DNA from: Ensifer aridi
Lineage (GTDB): Bacteria > Pseudomonadota > Alphaproteobacteria > Rhizobiales > Rhizobiaceae
Direction: 5' to 3'
Assembly (NCBI RefSeq): GCF_002078505.1
Contig: NZ_LUAV01000034.1
Span: 1-64,000 of the forward strand
Length of the DNA: 64,000 nt
Of this stretch, positions 1 through 9,600 are shown in pieces (position 1 is the first letter of the stretch; the number at the start of each line of letters is the position of its first letter). The position numbers and the translations under genes were made by a program. The notes beneath the pieces are model-generated. The model worked only from the letters and a program-made list of their open reading frames with translations, ran no database searches and had not been told where the DNA came from.

Positions 1-64
1 CCGCTACCGCCAGGGCATGGCGGCGCGCCGTGCCGTTCTCGGCGACAATCACGTCGACCGCGCG
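1..64 (+). pseudogene. pcaC: 5' remnant of pcaC (4-carboxymuconolactone decarboxylase), truncated
   Basis: Read from base 2, the window opens with the residues RYRQGMAARRAVLGDNHVDRA, the characteristic N-terminus of PcaC, the gamma-carboxymuconolactone decarboxylase of the protocatechuate branch of the beta-ketoadipate pathway. The true start codon lies just before the window. The similarity stops at about base 64; the frame then runs out of register through unrelated residues to a stop at 206-208, while the adjoining DNA encodes the end of PcaG in another frame. About the first 20 residues of a protein of roughly 130 are therefore left, and the gene cannot make a working enzyme. The identification rests on a short but distinctive stretch recalled from the family. 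Confidence 0.72.
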
Positions 65-225
65 CATGTCACCGCGTCGAGGTGCTTGTCCCGGGCGGCG
101 AGCCGCCTAATTATGTTTTCGACATTCATCTCCAGGGCGAGAAGAAAACGGTCTTCCTGGACATCTGTTCGTTCGGCAGCCGATCCCCGCGTTGCCGCGT
201 GCTTGTGAGAGTTTCCCGATCCTAG
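65..225 (+). pseudogene. pcaG: 3' remnant of pcaG (protocatechuate 3,4-dioxygenase alpha subunit)
   Basis: In the frame beginning at base 1, bases from about 76 encode VEVLVPGGEPPN and then FDIHLQGEKKTVFLDI, which matches the conserved end of PcaG. No pcaG start or catalytic region precedes it: the DNA immediately upstream is the beginning of pcaC. In Sinorhizobium the order is pcaD-C-H-G-B, so the junction looks like a deletion that removed most of pcaC, all of pcaH and most of pcaG. The frame does not stop after the usual terminal Asp-Ile but continues for 19 more residues to TAG at 223-225, so the normal stop codon also seems altered. Non-functional. Confidence 0.7.
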
Positions 226-250
226 GGAAGCGAGACGCTGGAGATGCGGC

Positions 251-1306
251 ATGACCTATTCGGCCTTTGATCACCCCTATCTTTCCGGCCTTCTCGGCGA
301 CGAGGCGGTGGCGGCGGAGTTCTCCGTCGCCGCCGATATCCGCACCATGCTCGCTTTCGAAGCCGCGCTTGCGCGCGCCGAAGCGCGTCATGGCGTCATT
401 CCGGACGCGGCGGCCGACCGTATCACTGCGGCTTGCCGTGCCTTTTCCCCTGATGTCGCGGCCTTGCGCCGCGCCACCGCGGCCGACGGTGTCGTCGTGC
501 CGGAGCTCGTCCGGCAATTGCGCGCCGCCGCCGGCGAGGAAGCGGCGGAGTATGTGCATTTCGGTGCTACCAGCCAGGATGTCGTTGACACCAGCCTCAT
601 GCTGCGGCTGAAGGCGATCGCCGAGCTGTTCTCCGGTCGCCTTGGGGCGCTGGTCGCGGCGCTCGAGGACTGCGACCGGCAATGGGGCGAGCGGCCGCTT
701 ACCGGACATACGCGCATGCAGGCGGCAATCCCGATCACCGTTGGCGATCGTCTGCGTAGCTGGATCGAGCCCTTGCTCGACCACCAGGACCGGCTCGACG
801 CCATGGACGCCGATCTTTTCGCGGTGCAGTTCGGCGGGGCGGCCGGTACGCTGGACAAGCTCGGCGACAAGGCGGACGCCGTGCGCGAAACGTTGGCGGA
901 GGAACTGGCGCTTATCGATTGGCCGCAATGGCACAGCCAACGCTCCGCCATAGCCGATTTCGCCCATCTGCTGTCATTGATCACCGGGAGTCTCGGCAAA
1001 TTCGGCCAGGACGTGGCTTTGATGGCGCAGGTGGGCGAGGAGATCGTTCTTGCCGGCGGCGGCTCCTCCTCGGCTATGCCGCACAAGCAAAATCCCGTGG
1101 CGGCGGAGGTGCTCGTCACGCTCGCTCGGTTCAACGCCACGCAGATTTCCGCAATCCACCAGGCGCTCGTTCATGAGCAGGAACGCTCGGGCTCCGCCTG
1201 GACGCTGGAATGGCTGATCCTGCCGCAGATGGTCGGCGCGACGGCAGCGGCATTGAGGCTTGCGGGCGAGCTTGCCGGCAACGTCCGGCGGCTCGGGCTG
1301 GTTTGA
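251..1306 (+). CDS. pcaB: 3-carboxy-cis,cis-muconate cycloisomerase
   Basis: PcaB converts 3-carboxy-cis,cis-muconate to 4-carboxymuconolactone (EC 5.5.1.2) in cytosolic protocatechuate catabolism. The 351-residue product belongs to the fumarase/aspartase superfamily: it carries the HFGATSQD segment at about residues 103-110, the TGHTRMQ segment at 151-157 and the family signature GSSSAMPHKQNP at about 271-282. Length is normal for the family. A GGAG lies 7 bases before the ATG at 251. It is the last pca gene and lies directly behind the pcaC/pcaG remnants. With pcaH and pcaG gone at this locus its substrate would not be made here, so it may be a leftover unless the dioxygenase is encoded elsewhere. 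Confidence 0.93.
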   Translation: MTYSAFDHPYLSGLLGDEAVAAEFSVAADIRTMLAFEAALARAEARHGVIPDAAADRITAACRAFSPDVAALRRATAADGVVVPELVRQLRAAAGEEAAEYVHFGATSQDVVDTSLMLRLKAIAELFSGRLGALVAALEDCDRQWGERPLTGHTRMQAAIPITVGDRLRSWIEPLLDHQDRLDAMDADLFAVQFGGAAGTLDKLGDKADAVRETLAEELALIDWPQWHSQRSAIADFAHLLSLITGSLGKFGQDVALMAQVGEEIVLAGGGSSSAMPHKQNPVAAEVLVTLARFNATQISAIHQALVHEQERSGSAWTLEWLILPQMVGATAAALRLAGELAGNVRRLGLV

Positions 1307-1326
1307 CGTCGGCGGAGGACCCGAGG

Positions 1327-3942
1327 TCACGCCTCGACGAGAAAGGCGACGGGGAAGTCGCGAAGGATGTCCGCAACGGCGACGAGGGGGCGAGACTCGA
1401 TGATTTCGTCCGTCACGAGATTTCGCAGCGGCTTGAGATCGCAGTTCTCGGGCCATACCAGAAATGTATTCCGCCAAAGTTCGGGTCGGACGGAGAGTCT
1501 GTCGCCATCCGTCTGCCCAAACACGAGCCGCGGAGCCACCGTGACCGAACACGCGTCCTTGCTGCGGCGCATGAAAGCGGCTGCGTGGCGGGAGCCGGGG
1601 CCTTCCACGGACCAGGGCCGATACTCGCCCCTCGCAAAAAGGTCCGCGCCCCGTTCCCTTCGATAGGTCAGGCATATCCCGATCAGCGCCTGCTTGCAGA
1701 CCTCGAAGTCGCCGGTCAACGGCGCTTTCGGCAATTGGAGAGGCACGGAGCCTGGGGAAAATCCGCGCCGGTTGTCGGGGTCGACCAAGGAAAGATCGAG
1801 ACGCTCGCTGCCCTGATAGATGTCCGGAATGCCGGGCGCGGTCAGCTTCACCAGCGTTTGCGACAGGCTGTTGACGAGGCCCGCCCGGACGAAGGGACGG
1901 ACCGCCCGCTCGAAGTCGTCGAGAAATACGTTGTTCCGCCCAACGAGGAGATCGCCGAGAAACACCGTGACCGCCGCTTCATATCGCTCGTCCGGATCAT
2001 TCCAGCTCGTCCTCAGTTTTGCCTCCCGGAGTGCCTTCACGGCAAAACCCACCATGCGCTCACGCAGGGAAGACAGTTCCTCCTCGCTACGAAGCGGCTC
2101 GACGGGCCAGGTGCCGAGGAGGCTCTGGTAGAGGAATTGTTCGACGGACGTCTCCGGCGCATCGCCGCCCGGGAGCCGGCGGATTCGCTCCGCGTTCATC
2201 TCGTGCCAGCGTGCGACCGCGGCCGCCCAGATGTCCGGTGCCTCGCTGATGACGTAGAGCCGGGCGCGAGCATCCTCGCCGCGCTTGGTATCATGCGTTG
2301 ACGTCGCTGACAGGCCGTTCGGCATTTCTTCCGCACGATGCCGCATCATCTCATGGAAGCGGTCGATGCCGCCCGGTCGCCAGCACGGATCTGCACCGAC
2401 TTCGTTTGCCGCGAGATAGTCGCCTCTTCGATAGAAGAATGTATCCTCGACCCCTTTGGCCATGGCGACGCCGCTCAATTGCTGGAAACGTGTGCGGAAC
2501 TCGGACTGCAGTTGCCGGTCCGCCAAACCGGGCTTCGAATTCAGCGCGGCGGTCACGAGCGCTATCTCGGTGCTGACAGCAGGCGCGGCAGCCGATGCTT
2601 TCGCTGCGATCTCTTCGAGGATACGACTATCGTGCGGGCCTGCACCACGGTCGCTCACATAGGTTCGATAGACAGGCAGCGCCGCGATGAGATGGCGAAT
2701 GGCCTCGGCCATGCGGTGGCGATCCTCTTTCCTCCCGAGGCGAGAGGCAAGTTCGGCGAGCCGCCCCACTTCCGCGTTGAGGTTATGGCCGAGCACCAGC
2801 AATTTGCATTCGGCGACCGCTTTTTCCGCGGCGCATCGCTGCGCCTCGTTCCAAAGCCCGGACGAGGGTGCCTCCTCGGTCAGCAGCTCCGCCAGGGCCG
2901 AAATGAACTCGTAGCCTGTGGTTCCGTCGACAGGCCAATCCGGCAGCGCTTCATTCGGCTGCACTATCTTCTCGGCGACGATATAGGTCCGGTTGCCGGT
3001 CTCGTGCCGCAGACGGCGGAGATAGGCTTCAGGATCTGCAAGACCATCGATGTGGTCGATCCGCAATCCGTCGACCAGGCCCTCCTTGACGAGGTCGAGC
3101 AGAAGCCGGTGGGTATCGGCGAAGACGGCGGGGTCTTCGACGCGCATGCCGACGAGGCCGGTGATCTCGAAGAACCGTCGGTAGCTGAGATGGTCCCGCG
3201 CGGTCCTCGAGTCCTTGAGCCGCCAGGGCTGCATCTCGTGCAGCCTGCAGAGGTGCTGCCTGTCGGCGGAGAGCCGCCGCAGATAGTCGTCGAGCTCGGA
3301 CAAGACCGAGGGTGTCGCGATGGCCGCGGCGATCTCGGAGTGGAGACGTTCGGCGCCCTTGGAGTCGACCGCGCCGGCAATGGCGGCAATCCGCTCGAGA
3401 GCGGGATGAGGTTCTTTGAGAATTGCCGAATAGGAAGCCGGAGCGAGCGGATAGAACGCGTGGCAGCAGTTGAGCGCGAGGCAATTGCGGTTGCGGTCGA
3501 ATGCGAGGAACACATTGCCGGCGGCGACCTCTTCCTCGAACGGCCGGCCGAGGAAGGGCAGGGTGAGGGGTTCTCGCCAGTCGATGTCGAAATGATGAGC
3601 AAATTCGCTGGAGCGGCCCCACTCGACGACGCTGTGCCACCAGTCGTTCTCGAGGTGGGCCGCCATATGGTTCGGAACGATGTCGAGGATGATCCCGAGG
3701 CCCCGGGCCTTCAGCGCGCGCACCAGACTCTGGTAGCCCTCCCGCCCCCCCAGGACCGGGTCGATTTCGTTGCAGTCGGTGACATCGTAGCCATGCGTCG
3801 AGCCACGCACCGCCGTGAAGATCGGAGAGGCGTAGAGATGGGATATGCCGAGCTCGATGAGATGCGGGATCAATTCGATCGCTCTTTCGAAGTCCATCCC
3901 GTTTCGGAACTGTAGCCGGTAGGTTGCGGTGGGCAGGTGCAT
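1327..3942 (-). CDS. treY: Maltooligosyl trehalose synthase (TreY)
   Basis: TreY rearranges the reducing-end alpha-1,4 bond of maltooligosaccharides to the alpha-1,1 bond of trehalose; TreZ then releases trehalose. The 871-residue product starts with PTATYRLQ, typical of TreY, and shows GH13 regions including the LYASPIF segment, GIILDIVPNH, GLRIDHIDGLADP (nucleophile Asp) and YIVAEKIV (acid/base Glu), plus the late STHDTKRGED motif. I chose the ATG at 3942 because the family homology begins there; the open frame extends 58 codons further to 4116 without family-like sequence. No convincing ribosome binding site precedes 3942. It is convergent with pcaB, only 20 bases away. No treZ or glg gene is in the window. 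Confidence 0.93.
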   Translation of the reverse strand: MHLPTATYRLQFRNGMDFERAIELIPHLIELGISHLYASPIFTAVRGSTHGYDVTDCNEIDPVLGGREGYQSLVRALKARGLGIILDIVPNHMAAHLENDWWHSVVEWGRSSEFAHHFDIDWREPLTLPFLGRPFEEEVAAGNVFLAFDRNRNCLALNCCHAFYPLAPASYSAILKEPHPALERIAAIAGAVDSKGAERLHSEIAAAIATPSVLSELDDYLRRLSADRQHLCRLHEMQPWRLKDSRTARDHLSYRRFFEITGLVGMRVEDPAVFADTHRLLLDLVKEGLVDGLRIDHIDGLADPEAYLRRLRHETGNRTYIVAEKIVQPNEALPDWPVDGTTGYEFISALAELLTEEAPSSGLWNEAQRCAAEKAVAECKLLVLGHNLNAEVGRLAELASRLGRKEDRHRMAEAIRHLIAALPVYRTYVSDRGAGPHDSRILEEIAAKASAAAPAVSTEIALVTAALNSKPGLADRQLQSEFRTRFQQLSGVAMAKGVEDTFFYRRGDYLAANEVGADPCWRPGGIDRFHEMMRHRAEEMPNGLSATSTHDTKRGEDARARLYVISEAPDIWAAAVARWHEMNAERIRRLPGGDAPETSVEQFLYQSLLGTWPVEPLRSEEELSSLRERMVGFAVKALREAKLRTSWNDPDERYEAAVTVFLGDLLVGRNNVFLDDFERAVRPFVRAGLVNSLSQTLVKLTAPGIPDIYQGSERLDLSLVDPDNRRGFSPGSVPLQLPKAPLTGDFEVCKQALIGICLTYRRERGADLFARGEYRPWSVEGPGSRHAAAFMRRSKDACSVTVAPRLVFGQTDGDRLSVRPELWRNTFLVWPENCDLKPLRNLVTDEIIESRPLVAVADILRDFPVAFLVEA

Positions 3943-4193
3943 GGCGGGTTTGGTTTGACATTCTCGATCCGGCCCAACACCATTGGCCGCGCTTTGTTCC
4001 GTGTGGGAAGCGGCCGATCTGCCCTCAGGTAAGGAGCCGGTCCATGCCGGCGCCGAGGGCGAAACGGTGCGTCCCGCAGTGCGGAATCGAGTGGGTCGAC
4101 TCGGCCCGCTTTGCAATGCGAACCGCCCGGGATGAACATTTGCAGCGATGAAACGTTTTCTTTCATCCTCGCAATGACTTGGAGGACGTCACC

Positions 4194-4298
4194 GTGCGTC
4201 GCGATATGCAACGCTACTTGATGATCGAACTTATTGCCCTCATCGCGGCACTCGCTGTGGTGTCGGCAATAATGATCATGACGCTGCTTCCCGGCTGA
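4194..4298 (+). CDS. Small single-span membrane protein, 34 residues
   Basis: A GTG at 4194 follows a perfect GGAGG at 4181-4185 at ideal spacing. The 34-residue product begins with basic residues (V/M-R-R-D-M-Q-R-Y) and continues as an unbroken hydrophobic helix (IELIALIAALAVVSAIMIMTLL) ending in LLPG. This is the layout of a small inner-membrane peptide with its N-terminus in the cytoplasm. It sits between divergent treY and a GcrA-like small gene. I do not recognise a family; function is unknown. The strong ribosome binding site and clean membrane segment are the reasons for calling it. Confidence 0.5.
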   Translation: MRRDMQRYLMIELIALIAALAVVSAIMIMTLLPG

Positions 4299-4375
4299 GA
4301 CCGCGATGGCAGCGACAGAATATTCGCGGCCGGGCAGAACGGTACTGAGTAGGAGCAGCGCGCAAGTCGTCGCCC

Positions 4376-4588
4376 ATGAACGAGTTGGAAAGAGAGTTCA
4401 CCCCGGCAACGCAGTACGACGCCAAGCGGCTGCCGTTCGCCAAGCGCTTGGAGGATCTCCTGCCGGGCGAGTGCATCTGGCCCATCAACAGCGGCGGCCC
4501 TTACCTTTTCTGCGCAGCCAAGACAAATGGGAAATACTGCCCGCACCACAAGGCGAGACTGCTGCAGAAGAAAGCCTCCCGCGACTGA
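4376..4588 (+). CDS. Minimal GcrA-like protein, 70 residues
   Basis: The product contains LLPGECIWPINSGGPYLFC followed by a spacer and YCPHH. This resembles the C-terminal part of GcrA, the alphaproteobacterial cell-cycle regulator, where GxCxWP and a later C-x-x-H occur as a zinc-ribbon-like element. Unlike GcrA (about 170 residues) it has no N-terminal helix-turn-helix for DNA binding; the first 25 residues are charged and probably helical. It may be a free-standing partner-binding module, for example for RNA polymerase sigma factor contacts as known for GcrA, but that is inference. An AGGAG lies about 20 bases upstream, which is too far for a good ribosome binding site, so the start is not certain. 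Confidence 0.6.
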   Translation: MNELEREFTPATQYDAKRLPFAKRLEDLLPGECIWPINSGGPYLFCAAKTNGKYCPHHKARLLQKKASRD

Positions 4589-4657
4589 TCGCGATAGAGG
4601 GGCGCCGACGCCGGATGCAGGCCAGATGAAAGACGCCTCACTTCTTGTCTCGATCCC

Positions 4658-6649
4658 TCAGTCAGCCGTCAGCCGTTCGCGGTCGCGTTCGTAGTAGTGC
4701 TCGAGTGTTGCCAGTTCCTTTTTAAGCTCATCGAAGAGGCCGTCGTCGACAGTGATGGCGCCATGATATTTCGCCTCGATATAGGCGCGGTGCCGGGCGA
4801 GCGCGGCCTCCGAGGCCCCCTCGGCAACGGTGAAGACGGGCGAGACCGTGCTCCGGCCCTTGACGGTGATCCGGTCGAGCTCGGCGATCGGAAATTTTGC
4901 GGCGGCAAGCGCTGCCGTCCGTTCGCCGAGAAGCAGCGGGACGCCGTAGTCCTTCGATGCACCCTCCAACCGGGAGGCGAGGTTGACCGCATCGCCGAGC
5001 GCCGAATAGTCGAAGCGGCGGGCCGAGCCCATGTTGCCGACGATGCATTCGCCGGTGTTGATGCCGATGCCGATACGCAACGACTTCGGCGGGCGGCCTG
5101 CCGCCTTGGCTTCCGCTGCCAGTTCCTGGTTGAGGCGGACGAGCTCCGTCAGCATGGCGCGCGCCGCCCCGACGGCGTGAATGGCATGGTCGGGATCGTC
5201 GAGGGGCGCGTTCCAGAAGGCCATCAGGCAGTCGCCAATATATTTATCGATCGTGCCGCCCTCGTTCAAAACCGCCTCCGACAGCGGCGTCAGCAGCCGG
5301 TTGACCAGCGTCGTCAGGCCCTCAGGGTCGTCCTTCATGTCTTCCGCGATCGTCGTGAAGCCGCGAATATCGCAGAAGAGGATCGTCAGCGTTCGCCGCT
5401 CGCCGCCGAGCTTCAGCTGCGAGGGGTCCTGCGCCAGCCGCTCGACCAGTGCCGGGGAGAGATATTGCGAGAAGGCACGCGTGATCTCGCGGCGTTGCCG
5501 TCGCTCCTCGGCATAGTCGAGGCCCGCCTGTCCGACCGCGACGCCCAAGAAAGCAAGCGCCGGGCCGAGCGGCGAGACGAAGAGAAGGCCGAGGCGCATC
5601 AGGCCATAGCTGGCAAGAAGGATGAGGGCGAGGGCGAGGGCGCCGTAGCCGAGCGTCCTCCAGCTCGTGGATCTGAGAACGGCAAAAGCCGCCGCGAAGG
5701 CAGCGAGGATTATGGCCGGTATGACGGCGGCGGGCCCTGCTCTCCTGATGAATAGCCCGTGCACGACATTGTCGTAAATGGTCGCTTGGATCTCGGCACC
5801 GGCGACGAGGCCGCGCGAATAGACGGTGTCGGAGGTGGCGAACGCATCCACTCCGCCTGCGTCGATCGAGGGAGCGTTCTGCAGGCTCAAGCCCACGATC
5901 ACGACACGGTCGCGGAAGGTGCCGTCCGGCAGGAAGTTCTCGGGATCGAGCGCCTGGTAGTAGGAGACCGTCGGATAGGTGCGCGCCGGGCCGAAGGTCT
6001 GCAGCAAGGAATTGCGCGGCGGTGTGGCAGGGTTCGCACCGGCGATTCTCGCGAGCGTCACGGCAAAACCGTCGGCAAGGGAGGGGACCTGCCGCAAGGT
6101 GCCGTCTTCGCTTAGATCGACAGACGCGATGCCGACCGCCGCGCCCTTGGCGGTGAAGGCGGGCAACGGCTCCGTGCGGACGAATTGTTGCGCCTGCGGC
6201 GTCTCGATCACCGTCTGGTCGCCAGCCAAGACGATATCCGGCCCGCTTGCTGCGGCGAGTGCCGCGTCGTTCATCGGGTCGCCCGCCGGCTCGGCGAAGA
6301 TGACGTCGAAGCCGATCGCCCGCGCACCAGCCGTTCTGAGCGCTTCAATGAGGCGTGCGTGGAGCGCGCGCGGCCATGGCCACTGGCTGCCGATTTCGGC
6401 CATCGACGGTTCGTCGATGGCGACGATGATGGGGCCGTCCTCCGGGAGCTCCGGGCGGCCCACGATCGAGAGATAGTCATAGGCGCGCAGGTCGGCGAGC
6501 GACCAGGAGCCGGTCAGCGATACAAGCGAAACGAAAACGGCGACGACGGCCGTCAGGGCCGCAAGCTTCACTCGCCGCGGAAAAGAGCGGATTCGACGGA
6601 CTACCGCGGCAAGGCTCTGACGGGAGAGCGGCGGATGCGGGCCGTTCAT
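4658..6649 (-). CDS. CHASE2-domain adenylate cyclase (class III)
   Basis: An inner-membrane sensor cyclase of 663 residues. A first membrane segment lies at about 29-50, a CHASE2 extracytoplasmic sensor domain at about 55-300, three close membrane segments at about 302-376, and a class III cyclase catalytic domain at about 418-600. Catalytic residues are all present: metal-binding Asp427 (FCDIRGFT) and Asp473 (KYIGD), adenine-selecting Lys469 and Asp547, and transition-state Asn556 and Arg560 (AVNLASR). The Lys/Asp pair predicts ATP rather than GTP as substrate, so cAMP is the likely product. Its ATG overlaps the stop of the upstream FecR-TPR gene by one base (TGATG), implying translational coupling. 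A PycTM-like gene is divergent from the pair. Confidence 0.93.
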   Translation of the reverse strand: MNGPHPPLSRQSLAAVVRRIRSFPRRVKLAALTAVVAVFVSLVSLTGSWSLADLRAYDYLSIVGRPELPEDGPIIVAIDEPSMAEIGSQWPWPRALHARLIEALRTAGARAIGFDVIFAEPAGDPMNDAALAAASGPDIVLAGDQTVIETPQAQQFVRTEPLPAFTAKGAAVGIASVDLSEDGTLRQVPSLADGFAVTLARIAGANPATPPRNSLLQTFGPARTYPTVSYYQALDPENFLPDGTFRDRVVIVGLSLQNAPSIDAGGVDAFATSDTVYSRGLVAGAEIQATIYDNVVHGLFIRRAGPAAVIPAIILAAFAAAFAVLRSTSWRTLGYGALALALILLASYGLMRLGLLFVSPLGPALAFLGVAVGQAGLDYAEERRQRREITRAFSQYLSPALVERLAQDPSQLKLGGERRTLTILFCDIRGFTTIAEDMKDDPEGLTTLVNRLLTPLSEAVLNEGGTIDKYIGDCLMAFWNAPLDDPDHAIHAVGAARAMLTELVRLNQELAAEAKAAGRPPKSLRIGIGINTGECIVGNMGSARRFDYSALGDAVNLASRLEGASKDYGVPLLLGERTAALAAAKFPIAELDRITVKGRSTVSPVFTVAEGASEAALARHRAYIEAKYHGAITVDDGLFDELKKELATLEHYYERDRERLTAD

Positions 6650-9600
6650 CAGAACCGCACTTTGACCGTGCCCTTGACGGTGGGCCCCCAGCCGGGAAGG
6701 CCGCTTCGGACCTCGAACTCCTCGTCAAGCAGGTTGAAGCCAGCGAGTTCGACCTCCATCCGCTTGTCGAATGGCTCCCATTGCAGCGCGGCGTCGAGCG
6801 TCCAGAAGTCGTCGTGCTCTATAGAGCCTTCCGAGCGATCGCCCACATAGTTTGCGGCAACCGTCGTTTTGACATTTGCGGTGCTGACCCAGGTCAACGC
6901 CACCTGGCCGGAATATTCAGGCAAGAACGGGAGATCGCCGCCGGCGCCTGTCGAGAGGTTGTCGCTCTCTGTGTGTGCCATGGTCGCCGACAGACCAAAC
7001 CCATGACCGAGTGCCATATTACCGGTGAATGCCACCCGGTCGACCCTGCCCTTGTCGAAGTCGAACTCCGTTCTCGCCGCCACGAAGGGACTGGTAAGCG
7101 GAAGCGCAATCGCTCCGTTGCGGATTTCCTGATGCTGATAGTCCACGGCGGTGAAGAACCAGTCGTTCCATTCGGCGTCCCAGCGTAGCGCCAGTGTGTC
7201 TGCATAGCCATCCGTGCCGATCAGGAACTGATTGGGCTGCAGCCCAACTATGCCGACCGGGGCGAGGGTGGCCGCACCGAAATTGTAGCCTTCGCGCTGG
7301 ACGGCGGCACGCAGCCAATGACCCTCGACCGGCGCCCACGCGACACCGAGCTTCGGTTCGAGGCGGATATCGTTGTCTCTGACGTCCTCGATATAGCGGG
7401 CGAACAGCGCGCCTTCGATCTTGAGGTCAGGGGTAATCTCGTACAGGCCGTCGACATAGGCCTTTGCCACAGCCTGCGTTGACGAGTCGAATACAGGCGG
7501 GAGTGGTAGAGGTGCCGGAATGAACACACTGGCTTCTGTCCTGCTGTCCGATCGGACCTTTCCGCCTTCCACGCCATAACGCCATGTCAGGTCTCCATCC
7601 CCATACATGTGGCTCAAGGCGGCAATGTAGGTTCGTTCTTTTGTCTCCAGATCCGTAATCGTTCCGATGCCTGTGGCATCCAGCGCTCTCAGGCTATCAC
7701 CGCTCCGGCGCTCTTTGAAAAACAGAGCGGCGTTGCCGACATTCCGGTAGCCAAATGTATGGCTCCAGGCGAGGCCGGAAATTATTGCGGAAGATTCGTC
7801 CCCGACGTCGACGTCCCCGGGGACAGGCAGAAGTTGCTGAAGCTCGTCGGCGTCCGCGTAGTTCGCGAAGGCTACGACATGGTCGTCGGGCGTCGGGCTG
7901 GCCGTGATGTACCCGTTGCCGCCGACAATCCGCAGCTCGCGTTCCAGGCGCAAGCCTCCCGATTCCACCGTGTCCCTCGGCTCTTCCCATTGGAACGTGC
8001 CGTAGACGCTGATCGGGAACGGAGACACCGTAAATCCACGAACCGCCGCTTCTCCCACCCACCCGGTGTGATCTTCGTTGGCGATGAACCCGCCGCCGAG
8101 CTCCGTTTCAAAGAAAGGCGCGTGCAGCAAATTGACGGTTCGCTCGCGGCTCGCGAGCATGTGCGGTTCGATCAGAAGCCCTTGGATAAGAGCGGAGAAA
8201 CTGCCGGGATTGATCGCGTTCGTGATAGTGTTCGTGGCGAAATCGTAACTGTTGAAGAAGGGGTTGACGCTGCCGCGCACCGCCTGGTCGACATAGCTCG
8301 CTCCGGTGAAGGGGTCGAACACGGCATCGCCGTAATATTGCCCCCAGGCGTCCAGGCCCTGCAGGCGGAAGGCGTCGTTGAGCGTCGAGCCTTGCTCCTG
8401 GTTGGCGCCGAGCGCCGCCGTGTCGCCGCCCTTGGCACGGGTGCGGCGCATCGCTTCCTGGGCGTTGCGGATTGCCGCATCGGCGTCATAGGCATCGATC
8501 GCAACAGCGGTTCTCGCGGTTGCTATGACCGGATCGTTCGGGTCGAGCCTGTCGGCATTGTCGATTGCCTGAGCCGCCGGGATGCGATCACCTTTTTCAT
8601 AGAGCGCGGCAGCGAGCAGGAGTTGCGCATTGGAATAGGCCGGATTGGCCGTCGAGGCGGCGAGCAGGTCTTCCACCGCTTTGTCTACTTCGCCGTTCTG
8701 CAGGTGATAACGGCCGCGCGCCAGGAGGATGAGATCGAAAGCGGGATCGGCGGCGAGCGCGGCGTCAATCTCGCGTTTCGCTTCGGCGAACCGCAATTCG
8801 TCCATATACTGGTAGGCTAGGTTGGCGTGGTAGAGTGGGTCTGCGGGATCGAGCTCGATTGCTTTCCTGAGGGCCCTCTCGGCGCCACGATCATTACCAC
8901 GGTTGCTTTGTACCAAGGCGATCCAGTTCCAGAGGGATGCGTCGCCCGGCGCGATGCTTACGGCACGCTCAAGGTCGGCTAGCGCACCTTCCTGATCATT
9001 TTCGATGAGCAAACGATACTTGGCCCGAGACTCGAGTGCCGTTGCATCATCGGGGTCGATCGCCAGCGCCCTTTCGATGCCGCTGCGCGTCTCATCCCGG
9101 TCATCGAGCAGCATGGCAGCCTGTGCGCGGATGGCCGGAAGGAACGGGTCGTCAGGATATTGCCGCTCGGCTTTCTTGATTGTTTCAATCGCCGCACGGA
9201 TGTCGGTGCGGAAGCCTGCCGTCCAAGCCTCGGCAAAGGCTCCATATGCTCCGGTTGTCTGAGATGGGGGGTCTTCGACAAGGTTCGGATCGGCCAGCGC
9301 ACGGGCAAAATAGCCGCCATAGGCGGCGACCGAGCGGCGCTTGGCGTCGAGCCGCGGCACTGCCTCGGCGAAGAGCCGCGCGGCATCGCTGTAGCGATTC
9401 TCGGAACCGGCGATAAGCGCTTCAATGAGGTATGCGCGCGCGTCTTGTGATCGATTAAGGCCCAACCGCCGGGCCCGTTCAAGCGCCCCTTGCGCCCTCT
9501 GCCGTCCCTCGAGCGGAAGATAGATTTCCGCAAGCGTCAGCCAGTCTTCCGCAGAGCGCGAGGCTTCCGGTTGTGCCTCAATCCGCGCGCGCTCACGGCG

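Noticed and set aside
107..967. Long minus-strand open frame opposite pcaB
   Set aside because: It is a shadow of pcaB: Arg/Gly/His-rich with no start site and no family, as is normal for high-GC antisense frames.
2338..3915. A 525-codon open frame on the plus strand opposite treY
   Set aside because: treY on the other strand is a full, motif-bearing enzyme; this frame has antisense composition and no ribosome binding site.
3942..4116. N-terminal extension of treY to 4116
   Set aside because: The extra 58 residues are Pro/Arg/Ser-rich and not family-like; TreY homology begins at the ATG at 3942.
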